Both the position numbers and the translations under genes were made by a program. The notes beneath the pieces are model-generated. The model was not told where the DNA came from and searched no databases. It saw nothing but the letters and a program-made list of their open reading frames with translations. 17,031 nucleotides of DNA, taken from positions 2,925,861 through 2,942,891 of the forward strand of contig NZ_CM002285.1 of the NCBI RefSeq assembly GCF_000497445.1. Direction: 5' to 3'. The stretch's first letter is position 1. Each line of letters opens with the position of its first letter. This DNA comes from Streptomyces roseochromogenus subsp. oscitans DS 12.976 (GTDB taxonomy: Bacteria; Actinomycetota; Actinomycetes; Streptomycetales; Streptomycetaceae). This document shows, in pieces, positions 5,876 through 12,433 of this stretch.

Positions 5876-6376
5876 GTCGAAATCGTGTGCCGCGATCCGC
5901 AGCGGGCGGAGCATCGCGAAGATCTCCGCGCACTCTTCCGCGTCGTACACCCCGAGCCCGAAATCCATGGCCATCAGGTCGTGAGTGGCCGCGTCGACCA
6001 CCTCGCGGCCCTTGTCGGTGATGACGGCGAGGGTGCCGCGGCCGTCGTTCGGGTTGGGGCGCTTGGCGACCAGCCCGGACTTCACCAGCCGGTCGACGGT
6101 GTTGGTCACGGACGTGGGATGCACCATCAGCCGCTCACCGATCTTGGACATCGGCAGCTCGCCGGCCTTGGAGAAGGTGAGCAGCACCAGTGCCTCGTAG
6201 CGCGCGAACGTCAGTCCGTACGGCTTGACCACCGCGTCCACCTCGGCGAGCAGGATCTGCTGGGCCCGCATGATCGAGGTGATCGCGGCCATGGACGGCA
6301 CGTTTCCCCAGCGCTGCTTCCAGAGCTCGTCGGCGCGGGCGATGGGGTCGAAGGGGAGGCTGAGTGGCTTCGGCAC
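5843..6376 (-). CDS. MarR family transcriptional regulator
   Basis: A 177-residue protein starting at GTG 6376. The frame runs further upstream but overlaps the MFS gene without domain support. The winged helix is clear: recognition region MSKIGERLMVHPTSVTNTVDRLVKSG at about 76-101 and wing PNPNDGRGTLAVITDKG at 108-123, flanked by dimerisation helices. A conserved N-terminal leader (DPIARADELWKQRW) marks a common Streptomyces MarR subgroup. The gene starts 11 nt after the MFS stop on the same strand, so it is probably co-transcribed with that transporter. MarR proteins often control an adjacent efflux gene, and the divergent ArsR-type gene is a second candidate regulator of the same transporter. 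The C-terminal tail (DDDGDAGRYEG) derives from a tandem repeat. The effector is unknown. Confidence 0.9.
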   Translation of the reverse strand: MPKPLSLPFDPIARADELWKQRWGNVPSMAAITSIMRAQQILLAEVDAVVKPYGLTFARYEALVLLTFSKAGELPMSKIGERLMVHPTSVTNTVDRLVKSGLVAKRPNPNDGRGTLAVITDKGREVVDAATHDLMAMDFGLGVYDAEECAEIFAMLRPLRIAAHDFDDDGDAGRYEG

Positions 6377-6387
6377 GTCATCAGACC

Positions 6388-7665
6388 CTACCGGCCGGTC
6401 ATATTCCGGGCAGCCCCGTCTCGGCTTTCGGTCGCCCGGGCCGCCACGGCCAGCCCGCAGCAGCACAGCACACCCGCCACACCGGCTCCGGCGACGGCCG
6501 TACGCACCCCCGCCATCTGCGCCGCCACCCCGGCCAGCGTCATGCCGACGCCCTGCACGGTCATCAGCCCGGCGCTCAGCACGGTCATGGCCCGCCCGCG
6601 CAGCTCCTTCGGCACGGCCCGCACGAACCACTGGTCCAGGCCCAGGGTGTACGCCGATCCGGCCCCGGACAGCAGCAGGAGCAGCAGGGACAGGGCGAGT
6701 CCGGGGCGCAGGGCGTATCCGAGGTACGGCAGCAGGGTCAGGCAGAGCAGCGGGAGCGCGACGCGTTCGCGGGCCGCGGGTCCGAGCCTGGCTCCGGCGA
6801 ACAGTTCGCCGGCCACCGTGCCGACGGGCAGGGCGCACATCAGCAGGCCGAGCCCCGTGGAGCCACGGCCCAGCTCGTCGGCGTACGGTGCCGCCAGCGC
6901 CTCGGGGACGACGGAGAACGCCGCCGGGATCCAGAACATCAGCAGCAGCACGCGGACCCGGCGGTCGGCGAACAGCAGGCGCGGGCCCGGCGCCGGGGCG
7001 CCCGCGCTCGGGCGGGTGCGGGCCGGGCGGTGCCGGGTGCCACAGCGCAGCAGCGTGGCGGAGGCGAGGAAGGTGCCGACGGTGATCAGCAGGGCGTGGC
7101 GCGGGCTGACGGCCGTCAGCAGCAGACCGCCGAGGCCGTAGCCGACGAGCAGGGCGCTCTGGGCGACGATCCGCAGCAAGGAGCGGCCGAGCACGAACAG
7201 GTCGCCGTCGCCGAGGACGTCGGCCAGCGTGGCCATCCGGGTGCCGGCGAACACCGGCGAGACGACGGCGAGCGCGCAGCGCAGCGCGAGCAGCAGGCCG
7301 ATTCCGGAGCCGGGGACGGTCATCAGGGCCACACAGCCCGCGCACACCAGGTCACAGGCGACCAGCACACGCCGGGCGGGGAAGCGGTCGGCGACGGGTG
7401 CGAGCAGGGTGCCGCCGACGGCGTACGGCAGGAAGCCCAGCGCGAAGGTGAGCGCGCTGAGCAGGGGTGAGCGGGTGAGGTCGTAGACGAGGACGGACAG
7501 CGCGATCTCGCTGACGATCACGCCGAGCATGGACAGCACATGGGCGGCGAAGACGGCCCGGAACTCGGGCACGGCGAAGACACGGCCGTAGCCGGCGGAC
7601 GGCGGGGCGGCCTTGGACGGAGCGGACATGCCGGGCAGCGTGCCCGGGAACGGACGCGGGGCCAT
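6388..7665 (-). CDS. MFS transporter, probable efflux protein
   Basis: A 425-residue polytopic membrane protein with about twelve hydrophobic segments. The loop after the second segment reads APVADRFPARRVLVACD, matching the MFS motif A pattern (D-R-x-x-R-R). The start at ATG 7665 is chosen as the longer sensible form; ATG 7629 (MSAPSK) is an alternative. Neither has a ribosome site. The central loop (about residues 222-245, RHRPARTRPSAGAPAPGPR) is a basic Pro/Ala-rich cytoplasmic linker between the six-helix halves. Substrate cannot be told from sequence. Two regulators flank it: MarR 11 nt downstream and an ArsR-type protein divergently upstream. This is the usual layout of an inducible drug or metabolite exporter. 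Confidence 0.88.
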   Translation of the reverse strand: MAPRPFPGTLPGMSAPSKAAPPSAGYGRVFAVPEFRAVFAAHVLSMLGVIVSEIALSVLVYDLTRSPLLSALTFALGFLPYAVGGTLLAPVADRFPARRVLVACDLVCAGCVALMTVPGSGIGLLLALRCALAVVSPVFAGTRMATLADVLGDGDLFVLGRSLLRIVAQSALLVGYGLGGLLLTAVSPRHALLITVGTFLASATLLRCGTRHRPARTRPSAGAPAPGPRLLFADRRVRVLLLMFWIPAAFSVVPEALAAPYADELGRGSTGLGLLMCALPVGTVAGELFAGARLGPAARERVALPLLCLTLLPYLGYALRPGLALSLLLLLLSGAGSAYTLGLDQWFVRAVPKELRGRAMTVLSAGLMTVQGVGMTLAGVAAQMAGVRTAVAGAGVAGVLCCCGLAVAARATESRDGAARNMTGR

Positions 7666-7670
7666 AGAGT

Positions 7671-7686
7671 TTCGGCCCCAGCCGAA
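7671..7686. promoter_or_regulatory. Inverted repeat TTCGGC-N4-GCCGAA between MFS and arsR
   Basis: A perfect 6-bp inverted repeat with CCCA between the arms. Weaker symmetry extends to 7666-7691. It lies in the 61-bp divergent spacer, within 6 nt of the MFS start. It is well placed to be the operator for the ArsR-type regulator. Inferred. Confidence 0.45.
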
Positions 7687-7726
7687 TCTTCCGCCCCTGT
7701 CCTCCGACCGTTCGGGGAGGTGACCC

Positions 7727-8713
7727 GTGCCCTCACAGCTGCGCTTCGGCGACGGCGACTTTCTGCGCTGCCGGTTCGCGATCTCACCGCTGTGGGAGAC
7801 GCAGGAGGCGGTGCGCACCCTGAAGCGGCCGGACCGGCACGCCTACCAGGCGCCCTGGCTACGGCGGATCAGGGACGCGGCGGGCGGCCTCGACCTGACT
7901 CCGCTGTGGCTCCTGATGCCCCGGCGGGGGCACTCTCCCGACTGGCTCGGTGCGCCGCCGATCGGACCGGCCGCGACATTCGAGGAGGAGATAGCGGCCG
8001 TACGGGCGTCCGACCCGGAGGCGGCCCGCGAGGACACCGCCCTCTCGCTGGCCTGCACGCCGGGCGCGCTGGATTCGGCGCAGGGCAGGGCGTGGCTGGC
8101 GCATCCGGCACGCATGATCACGGAGCTGGCGGACGCCATGGAGGAGGCGTGGCAGGTGCTGATCGCACCGGACTGGCCCCGGCTGCGGGCTCTGCTGGAG
8201 GCGGACGTGGCCTTCCACTCGCGCCGGCTGGCCGAGGTGGGGCTCGGCACGCTGCTGCCCGAGCTGGACCCCCGGCTGTCCTGGGACGGCCGTACGCTGA
8301 CGCTCGCACAGCACATCGAGTACACGCGCGACCTCGACGGCCAGGGCCTGGTCCTGATGCCGAGCGTCTTCTCCTGGCCCGACGTGATCACGGGTTTCGA
8401 ACCCCCGTGGCAGCCCACGCTGGTCTACCCGGCCCGCGGCATCGCCGGCCTGTGGACCGAGCCGGGCAGACACACTCCGGACGCGCTGGTACGACTGCTG
8501 GGCCGCAACCGGGCTGCGGTCCTGTCCGCGCTGGACGAACCCGCGACGACGAGCACCCTCGCCCACCGCATGGGCCTGGCCCCGTCCTCGGTCTCGTCCC
8601 ATCTGACGGTGCTGCGCGACGCAGGCCTGCTGACAGCCCGCCGCTACGGCCACCAGGTGCTGTACGAACGAACACCGCTGGGGATGACACTGACAGCGGG
8701 ACAGCCGGCCTGA
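7727..8713 (+). CDS. ArsR-type winged-helix transcriptional regulator with DUF5937 region
   Basis: A 328-residue protein starting at GTG 7727, preceded by GGGGAGG with 6 nt spacing, the best ribosome site in the window. Residues 1-240 form the long N-terminal domain seen in a class of actinobacterial ArsR-like regulators (DUF5937), beginning RFGDGDFLRCRFAISPLWE. The C-terminal 75 residues hold the winged helix: RAAVLSALDEPATTSTLAHR, recognition helix APSSVSSHLTVLRDAGL, then wing TARRYGHQVLYERTPLG. There is no metal-binding CxC motif, so metal sensing is unlikely and a small-molecule ligand in the N-terminal domain is inferred. It diverges from the MFS gene across 61 bp containing an inverted repeat. 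Its stop is 14 bp from the convergent thiamine-binding gene. Confidence 0.88.
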   Translation: MPSQLRFGDGDFLRCRFAISPLWETQEAVRTLKRPDRHAYQAPWLRRIRDAAGGLDLTPLWLLMPRRGHSPDWLGAPPIGPAATFEEEIAAVRASDPEAAREDTALSLACTPGALDSAQGRAWLAHPARMITELADAMEEAWQVLIAPDWPRLRALLEADVAFHSRRLAEVGLGTLLPELDPRLSWDGRTLTLAQHIEYTRDLDGQGLVLMPSVFSWPDVITGFEPPWQPTLVYPARGIAGLWTEPGRHTPDALVRLLGRNRAAVLSALDEPATTSTLAHRMGLAPSSVSSHLTVLRDAGLLTARRYGHQVLYERTPLGMTLTAGQPA

Positions 8714-8727
8714 AAGGGGCGCGGGAC

Positions 8728-9018
8728 CTATGCCAGGTGACGTTCGACCGTTTCCACCTTGGACGTGAGCCCATCCGTCACGCCGGGACGAATGTCGGCC
8801 TTGAGGACGAGCGACACACGCGGCACCCGCTCCTCCACCACGGCGACGGCACGCTTGACGACGTCCATGACCTCGTCCCACTCCCCCTCGATGGAGGTGA
8901 ACATCGCGTCGGTCCGGTTGGGCAGACCCGACTCGCGCACCACACGCACGGCGTCGGCGACGTACTCCCCCACGTCCTCGCCGACACCGAGAGGCGTCAC
9001 GGAGAAGGCGACGATCAT
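8728..9018 (-). CDS. MTH1187 family thiamine-binding protein
   Basis: A 96-residue soluble protein. It begins [24 protein letters not shown] and carries the family core [28 protein letters not shown], then [14 protein letters not shown]. This is the ferredoxin-like beta-alpha-beta fold of MTH1187/YkoF-related proteins (formerly DUF77), members of which bind thiamine or a related pyrimidine. Its ATG overlaps the TGA of the upstream DUF3817 gene (shared ATGA at 9018-9015), so translation is coupled. No THI-box riboswitch was recognised upstream and no thiamine biosynthetic gene is nearby, so the biological ligand is open. Confidence 0.9.
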   Translation of the reverse strand: MIVAFSVTPLGVGEDVGEYVADAVRVVRESGLPNRTDAMFTSIEGEWDEVMDVVKRAVAVVEERVPRVSLVLKADIRPGVTDGLTSKVETVERHLA

Positions 9019-9365
9019 GCGTTCACGACCCCTTCCTTGCGGGCGCGGGCGGCGATGACGGCGTCCTCGGCCTCGCGGCGCAGCGCACGCTCGATGATGA
9101 AGCCGCCGAACGGGATGATCGAGTAGGCGAAGTAGAGGGCCGCCTTGCCCTTGTTCCACTTGGTGCGGTTCCAGGCGTCCGCCCAGAAGATCACGTAGAG
9201 GATGAACAGCACGCCGTGGATCGGGCCCAGCACCGGGGCCACGTTCACTCCGGAGTCGACCGTGTACTTGATGATCGTGCAGGTCGCGAGAACGATCCAG
9301 GAAATGCCCTCCGGCACGGAGATGAGGCGGAGGCGGCGGATGGCGGAGGCTGTCTTGAGGTCCAC
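9015..9365 (-). CDS. DUF3817 family small membrane protein (second copy)
   Basis: A 116-residue protein starting at GTG 9365, with AAGGTGA 4 nt upstream. It opens [23 protein letters not shown], the usual N-terminus of the family, then shows three hydrophobic segments at about 17-33, 43-60 and 77-93. The conserved [11 protein letters not shown] and [11 protein letters not shown] motifs align with HGWLYVVYLIF and FVERRISHELE of the copy at 5414-5752. The tail is charged and cytoplasmic. It overlaps the thiamine-binding protein by 4 nt and is divergent from the AIM24 operon across 159 bp. The pairing could mean a membrane partner for the thiamine-binding protein, but this is inference from coupling only. 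Confidence 0.88.
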   Translation of the reverse strand: MDLKTASAIRRLRLISVPEGISWIVLATCTIIKYTVDSGVNVAPVLGPIHGVLFILYVIFWADAWNRTKWNKGKAALYFAYSIIPFGGFIIERALRREAEDAVIAARARKEGVVNA

Positions 9366-9506
9366 TGGTCACCTTCGGTGGGAGAGACGTCCACAGTTTG
9401 TGAACGGAAGCACAAGCGAGCCCCATTGTGGCAAACGGCGCCCGTAGGGGTCCGCTCAGGGTCGGTATCCACCCACGGGGCCTGTTCCGTCCACCCGCCG
9501 CGCCGC

Positions 9507-9524
9507 TACTTTCGCTGCGTGGCG
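9507..9524 (+). promoter_or_regulatory. Start region of AIM24 operon; possible leaderless GTG
   Basis: No ribosome site precedes ATG 9525. A -10-like TACTTT (9507-9512) lies exactly 6 nt before an in-frame GTG at 9519, the same spacing as in front of the tetR and marR genes of this window. If real, the protein would gain two residues. No good -35 box is visible, so support is modest. Confidence 0.35.
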
Positions 9525-10157
9525 ATGTTCCGACTCCAAGGCAGCAAGGTGCTCGCCGTCGAGATGACCGGGGATGCCGTGAAGGCGAAGAACGGCTCGA
9601 TGGTGGCGTACGACGGGCAGATGAGTTTCAAGAAGCTCACCGGTGGCGGTGAGGGGCTGCGCGGGATGGTGACCCGGCGGCTCACCGGCGAGCAGATGAC
9701 GGTGATGGAGGTGAAGGGGCACGGGACGTGCTGGTTCGCGGACCGCGCCTCGGAGATCAACCTTGTGGGCCTCCAGGGGGACAAGCTGTACGTCGAGTCG
9801 AGCAATCTCCTCGTGACGGACGCGGGGCTGCGGACGGGCACGACGTTCACCGGACTGCGCGGCGCCTCGCAGGGCAACGGGCTGTTCACGACGACGGTCG
9901 AGGGACACGGTCAGGCGGCGATCATGTCCGACGGGCCGGCGGTCGTGCTCCGGGTCAGCCCGCAGTACCCGCTGATCGTCGACCCGGGTGCCTATATCGC
10001 CCACCAGGGCGATGTCCGGCAGTCCTTCCAGTCGGGCGTGACGTTCCGCACGTTGTTCGGGGAGGGCGGAGGCGAGGCCTTCCAGATCCGCTTCGAGGGC
10101 GACGGCCTGGTGTACGTGCAGCCGAGCGAGCGGAACACGATCGCGGGGGATCTCTGA
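9525..10157 (+). CDS. AIM24 family protein, first of three
   Basis: A 210-residue protein of the AIM24 family (PF01987), named from a yeast mitochondrial protein; bacterial roles are poorly known. The family is an all-beta double-stranded beta-helix type fold. Here the signatures are [17 protein letters not shown] (about 19-35), a [11 protein letters not shown] strand, [31 protein letters not shown] and a final [20 protein letters not shown]. There is no signal peptide or membrane segment, so it is probably cytoplasmic or peripheral. One base separates its TGA from the next ATG. The closest relative in the window is the second protein, but they have diverged well beyond recent duplication. 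The start is ATG 9525 or GTG 9519. Confidence 0.87.
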   Translation: MFRLQGSKVLAVEMTGDAVKAKNGSMVAYDGQMSFKKLTGGGEGLRGMVTRRLTGEQMTVMEVKGHGTCWFADRASEINLVGLQGDKLYVESSNLLVTDAGLRTGTTFTGLRGASQGNGLFTTTVEGHGQAAIMSDGPAVVLRVSPQYPLIVDPGAYIAHQGDVRQSFQSGVTFRTLFGEGGGEAFQIRFEGDGLVYVQPSERNTIAGDL

Positions 10158-10158
10158 C

Positions 10159-10809
10159 ATGACGTTCCGGGAGATCAACTCCAAGATGGTCGAGGCGACC
10201 GTGCTGCCGGGGCAGCGGCTGTACAGCCAGCGCGGCGCGATGCTCGCCTACAAGGGGGACGTGTCCTTCACGCCGAACATCCAGGGCGGCCAGGGCGGGC
10301 TGATGTCCATGATCGGGCGCCGGGTGTCCGGCGAGGCGACCCCGCTGATGACCGTCGAGGGCAGCGGCACCGTTTTCTTCGGGCACGGCGGCCACCACGT
10401 CCATGTCATCAACCTCACCGGCGACACCCTCTACGTCGAGGCCGACCGGCTGCTCGCCTTCGAGGGCACGCTCCGGCAGGGCACGATGTTCATGGGTTCG
10501 CAGGGCGGGGTGATGGGCCTGGTCCGGGGCCAGGTCACCGGGCAGGGCCTGTTCACCACCACCCTCCAGGGCCAGGGCTCGGTCGCCGTGATGGCGCACG
10601 GCGGTGTCTTCGAGATCCCGGTCACCCCCCAGCGCCCGGTCCACGTCGACCCGCAGGCGTACGTCGCCCATCACGGCGAGGTCCGCAACAAGCTGTCCGC
10701 CGCGCTCGGCTGGCGCGAGATGGTGGGCCGCGGCTCCGGTGAGGCCTTCCAGCTGGAGCTGAGCGGCAGCGGCACGGTGTACGTCCAGGCGTCGGAGGAG
10801 AAGCTGTGA
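10159..10809 (+). CDS. AIM24 family protein, second of three
   Basis: A 216-residue protein with the same fold markers as the first: LYSQRGAMLAYKGDVSF, VEGSGTVFFGHGGHHVHVINLTGDTLYVEADRLLAFEG, GQGLFTTTLQGQGSVAVM, and GEAFQLELSGSGTVYVQASE at the end. Gly-rich turns precede most strands. A His-rich patch (HGGHHVHV, about residues 76-83) is not present in the other two copies. There are no export signals. The ATG follows the previous stop by one base and the last codons overlap the next gene (GTGA at 10806-10809), so the three products are translationally coupled and probably made in fixed proportion, perhaps as subunits of one assembly. That last point is inference. Confidence 0.88.
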   Translation: MTFREINSKMVEATVLPGQRLYSQRGAMLAYKGDVSFTPNIQGGQGGLMSMIGRRVSGEATPLMTVEGSGTVFFGHGGHHVHVINLTGDTLYVEADRLLAFEGTLRQGTMFMGSQGGVMGLVRGQVTGQGLFTTTLQGQGSVAVMAHGGVFEIPVTPQRPVHVDPQAYVAHHGEVRNKLSAALGWREMVGRGSGEAFQLELSGSGTVYVQASEEKL

Positions 10810-11615
10810 GCACCTACGGAACTCCGGGCGCCGGACCGGTCGTGTACGACCCGATGACCCTGCCCGCCGACGACAACGTGAACAAGTACACGTTCTGTGT
10901 CGAGCTCAAGAGCGGGCAGTGGTTCCTGCAGAAGGGAAAGATGATCGCCTACTACGGGGCGATCGAGTTCAACGGCATCGGACACGGGCGACTCGACCGA
11001 ATTGTCCGTACGTCATTCCATTCGCCACTGCACGCGAGCGACTGGGTCGTGGCGGCCGGCTCGGGCAAGATGCTCCTCGCCGACCGGGCCTTCGACGTCA
11101 ACTCCTACGACCTGGACGACGGGAACTTGACCATTCGCGCGGGCAACCTGCTCGCTTTTCAGCCAAGTCTCGCGCTCAAGCAATCGATCGTGCCGGGTTT
11201 TCTGACCCTTATCGGAACCGGAAAGTTTGTGGCCGCATCTAACGGTCCGGTGGTGTTCATGGAACCTCCGATCCGGGTCGACCCGCAGGCGCTCGTCGGG
11301 TGGGCCGACTGCCCGTCGCCGTGCCATCACTACGACCACGGCTATCTGGCGGGTGTGCTGGGCGGTCTACGTGCGATGACGGGCCTCGGCGGGGTTTCCG
11401 GGGAGGAGCACCAGTTCGAGTTCGTGGGTGCCGGGACGGTCCTGCTGCAGTCGACGGAGACCCTCATGGGCGAGGCGGCGACGGGGGTCGTGCCGGCCGA
11501 ACCAGGGGTGCCCGGAGGTGGCGGTGCGGCACCGAGCGGACACAGTCCGCAACCGTCCGGCGCACCGCGCCTTCCCGGACAGCTGGGGGACCTCCAGCGT
11601 CGCTTCGGGCTGTGA
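10806..11615 (+). CDS. AIM24 family protein, third of three, with Cys/His cluster and Pro/Gly tail
   Basis: A 269-residue protein beginning at GTG 10806, which overlaps the previous TGA. Residues 1-25 are an extra N-terminal arm (STYGTPGAGPVVYDPMTLPADDNVNKY). The AIM24 core runs from about 28 to 220 (FLQKGKMIAYYGAIEF; GSGKMLLADRAFDVNSYDLDDGNLTI; GEEHQFEFVGAGTVLLQSTE). Between the RVDPQALVGW strand and the helix is a cluster C169, C173, H174, H175, D177 and H178 (DCPSPCHHYDHGY), which looks able to bind a metal and is absent from the first two copies. The last 45 residues are a Gly/Pro/Ala-rich, probably disordered tail ending LGDLQRRFGL. Codons for about residues 65-147 are less GC-rich at third positions than the rest. 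Confidence 0.86.
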   Translation: MSTYGTPGAGPVVYDPMTLPADDNVNKYTFCVELKSGQWFLQKGKMIAYYGAIEFNGIGHGRLDRIVRTSFHSPLHASDWVVAAGSGKMLLADRAFDVNSYDLDDGNLTIRAGNLLAFQPSLALKQSIVPGFLTLIGTGKFVAASNGPVVFMEPPIRVDPQALVGWADCPSPCHHYDHGYLAGVLGGLRAMTGLGGVSGEEHQFEFVGAGTVLLQSTETLMGEAATGVVPAEPGVPGGGGAAPSGHSPQPSGAPRLPGQLGDLQRRFGL

Positions 11616-11630
11616 GCGGTAGTCTGCGGA

Positions 11631-11662
11631 GTGTGACGTCGAACGCGTGCGCACTGTCACAC
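11631..11662. terminator. Weak inverted repeat after the AIM24 operon
   Basis: GTGTGAC (11631-11637) and GTCACAC (11656-11662) pair across an 18-nt GC-rich loop, starting 15 nt after the last AIM24 stop. There is no T-run. It could be a terminator, or a protein site upstream of marR. Confidence 0.3.
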
Positions 11663-11668
11663 CATCCA

Positions 11669-11701
11669 AAGTAGTTCGCCATTCAACTTCTTAGGTAGAC
11701 T
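11669..11701 (+). promoter_or_regulatory. marR promoter/operator, probably leaderless
   Basis: A -10-like TAGACT (11696-11701) lies 6 nt before the ATG at 11708, with no ribosome site, so the mRNA is probably leaderless. Just upstream, AAGTAGTT (11669-11676) and AACTTCTT (11685-11692) form an inverted repeat matching at seven of eight positions, a likely autoregulatory site. The stretch is AT-rich compared with its surroundings. Confidence 0.45.
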
Positions 11702-11707
11702 TCATTC

Positions 11708-12184
11708 ATGGAGACTGAGACGGCCACGCACTGGCTGACCGATGCGGAGCAGTGCGCCTGGCGCACCCACCTGGAGGTCAACAGGCTGTTGACGTACCAG
11801 CTGGAGAAGGATCTGCAGCCGTTCGGCCTGACTATGAACGACTACGAGATCCTCGTGAACCTGTCCGAGTCGGACGACCTGCGCATGCGGATGAGCGACC
11901 TCGCCTCCGCGACCCTGCAGTCCAAGAGCCGGCTCTCGCACCAGATCACGCGCATGGAGAACGCGAATCTGGTGCGTCGTGAGAACTGCGAGTCCGATCG
12001 GCGGGGGCTGTACGCCGTGCTGACCGAGCACGGCATGGAGACGATGAAGAAGGTGGCGCCACATCATGTCGCCTCCGTGCGGCGGCATTTCATCGACCTG
12101 CTGTCGCCGGAGGCCCTGACAGAACTGGACAAGGCTCTGAAGCCGATCGCCGACCACCTGCGGGGGCAGCGGGGGCGCCCCTGA
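11708..12184 (+). CDS. MarR family transcriptional regulator
   Basis: A 158-residue protein from ATG 11708. Helices at residues 8-38 (dimerisation) lead to LQPFGLTMNDYEILVNLSES, then the winged helix: MRMSDLASATLQSKSRLSHQITRMENANLV (about 60-89) and wing RRENCESDRRGLYAVLTEHG (90-109). Two cysteines are present, C16 and C94, the second in the wing; redox sensing by MarR proteins is known, but nothing here proves it. It is transcribed in the same direction as the AIM24 genes, 92 bp after them, with its own likely promoter. The target is unknown; the gene is monocistronic and convergent with meaB. Confidence 0.9.
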   Translation: METETATHWLTDAEQCAWRTHLEVNRLLTYQLEKDLQPFGLTMNDYEILVNLSESDDLRMRMSDLASATLQSKSRLSHQITRMENANLVRRENCESDRRGLYAVLTEHGMETMKKVAPHHVASVRRHFIDLLSPEALTELDKALKPIADHLRGQRGRP

Positions 12185-12433
12185 GCTTGACGTCAGGCGG
12201 GGGGTGGGGGGTGGGTGCGCTTGCCCGCGTTGGCGGGGCGGCCTCCCCCCGGAGGGGTTCCCCCAGGGGCGGCGGCGCCAAGAAGGCCGACAGCACTGCA
12301 ACGCCCCAGGGGCGCGGGGAACTGCGCGACCGGCGCACCACCGCCCGCAGCCTGCGAGCCCCGCAGCCGTACCCGTGCCATGGGACAGGCGGGTGCGCTC
12401 CACGCCGCTGCCCGGTAAGGAAGTTGACCAGGC
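12185..12433. repeat. Hairpin-rich intergenic repeat block between marR and meaB
   Basis: No gene is credible in these 249 bp between convergent genes. It holds the palindrome TGACGTCA (12188-12195), a G-rich run (12198-12215), a hairpin CCTCC/GGAGG (12242-12255), a palindrome CGCCCC-A-GGGGCG (12302-12314), and GCGCGGGGAACTGCGCG (12312-12328). The last two resemble a sequence found between many Streptomyces genes, often near 3' ends. It probably provides bidirectional termination. Assignment to a dispersed repeat is from recollection of Streptomyces genomes, not a search. Confidence 0.6.

Noticed and set aside
3091..7141. Long plus-strand open frames across icmA, DUF3817, marR and the MFS gene
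   Set aside because: The translations are His/Arg/Gly-rich low-complexity sequence. The minus strand gives complete recognisable families over the same bases.
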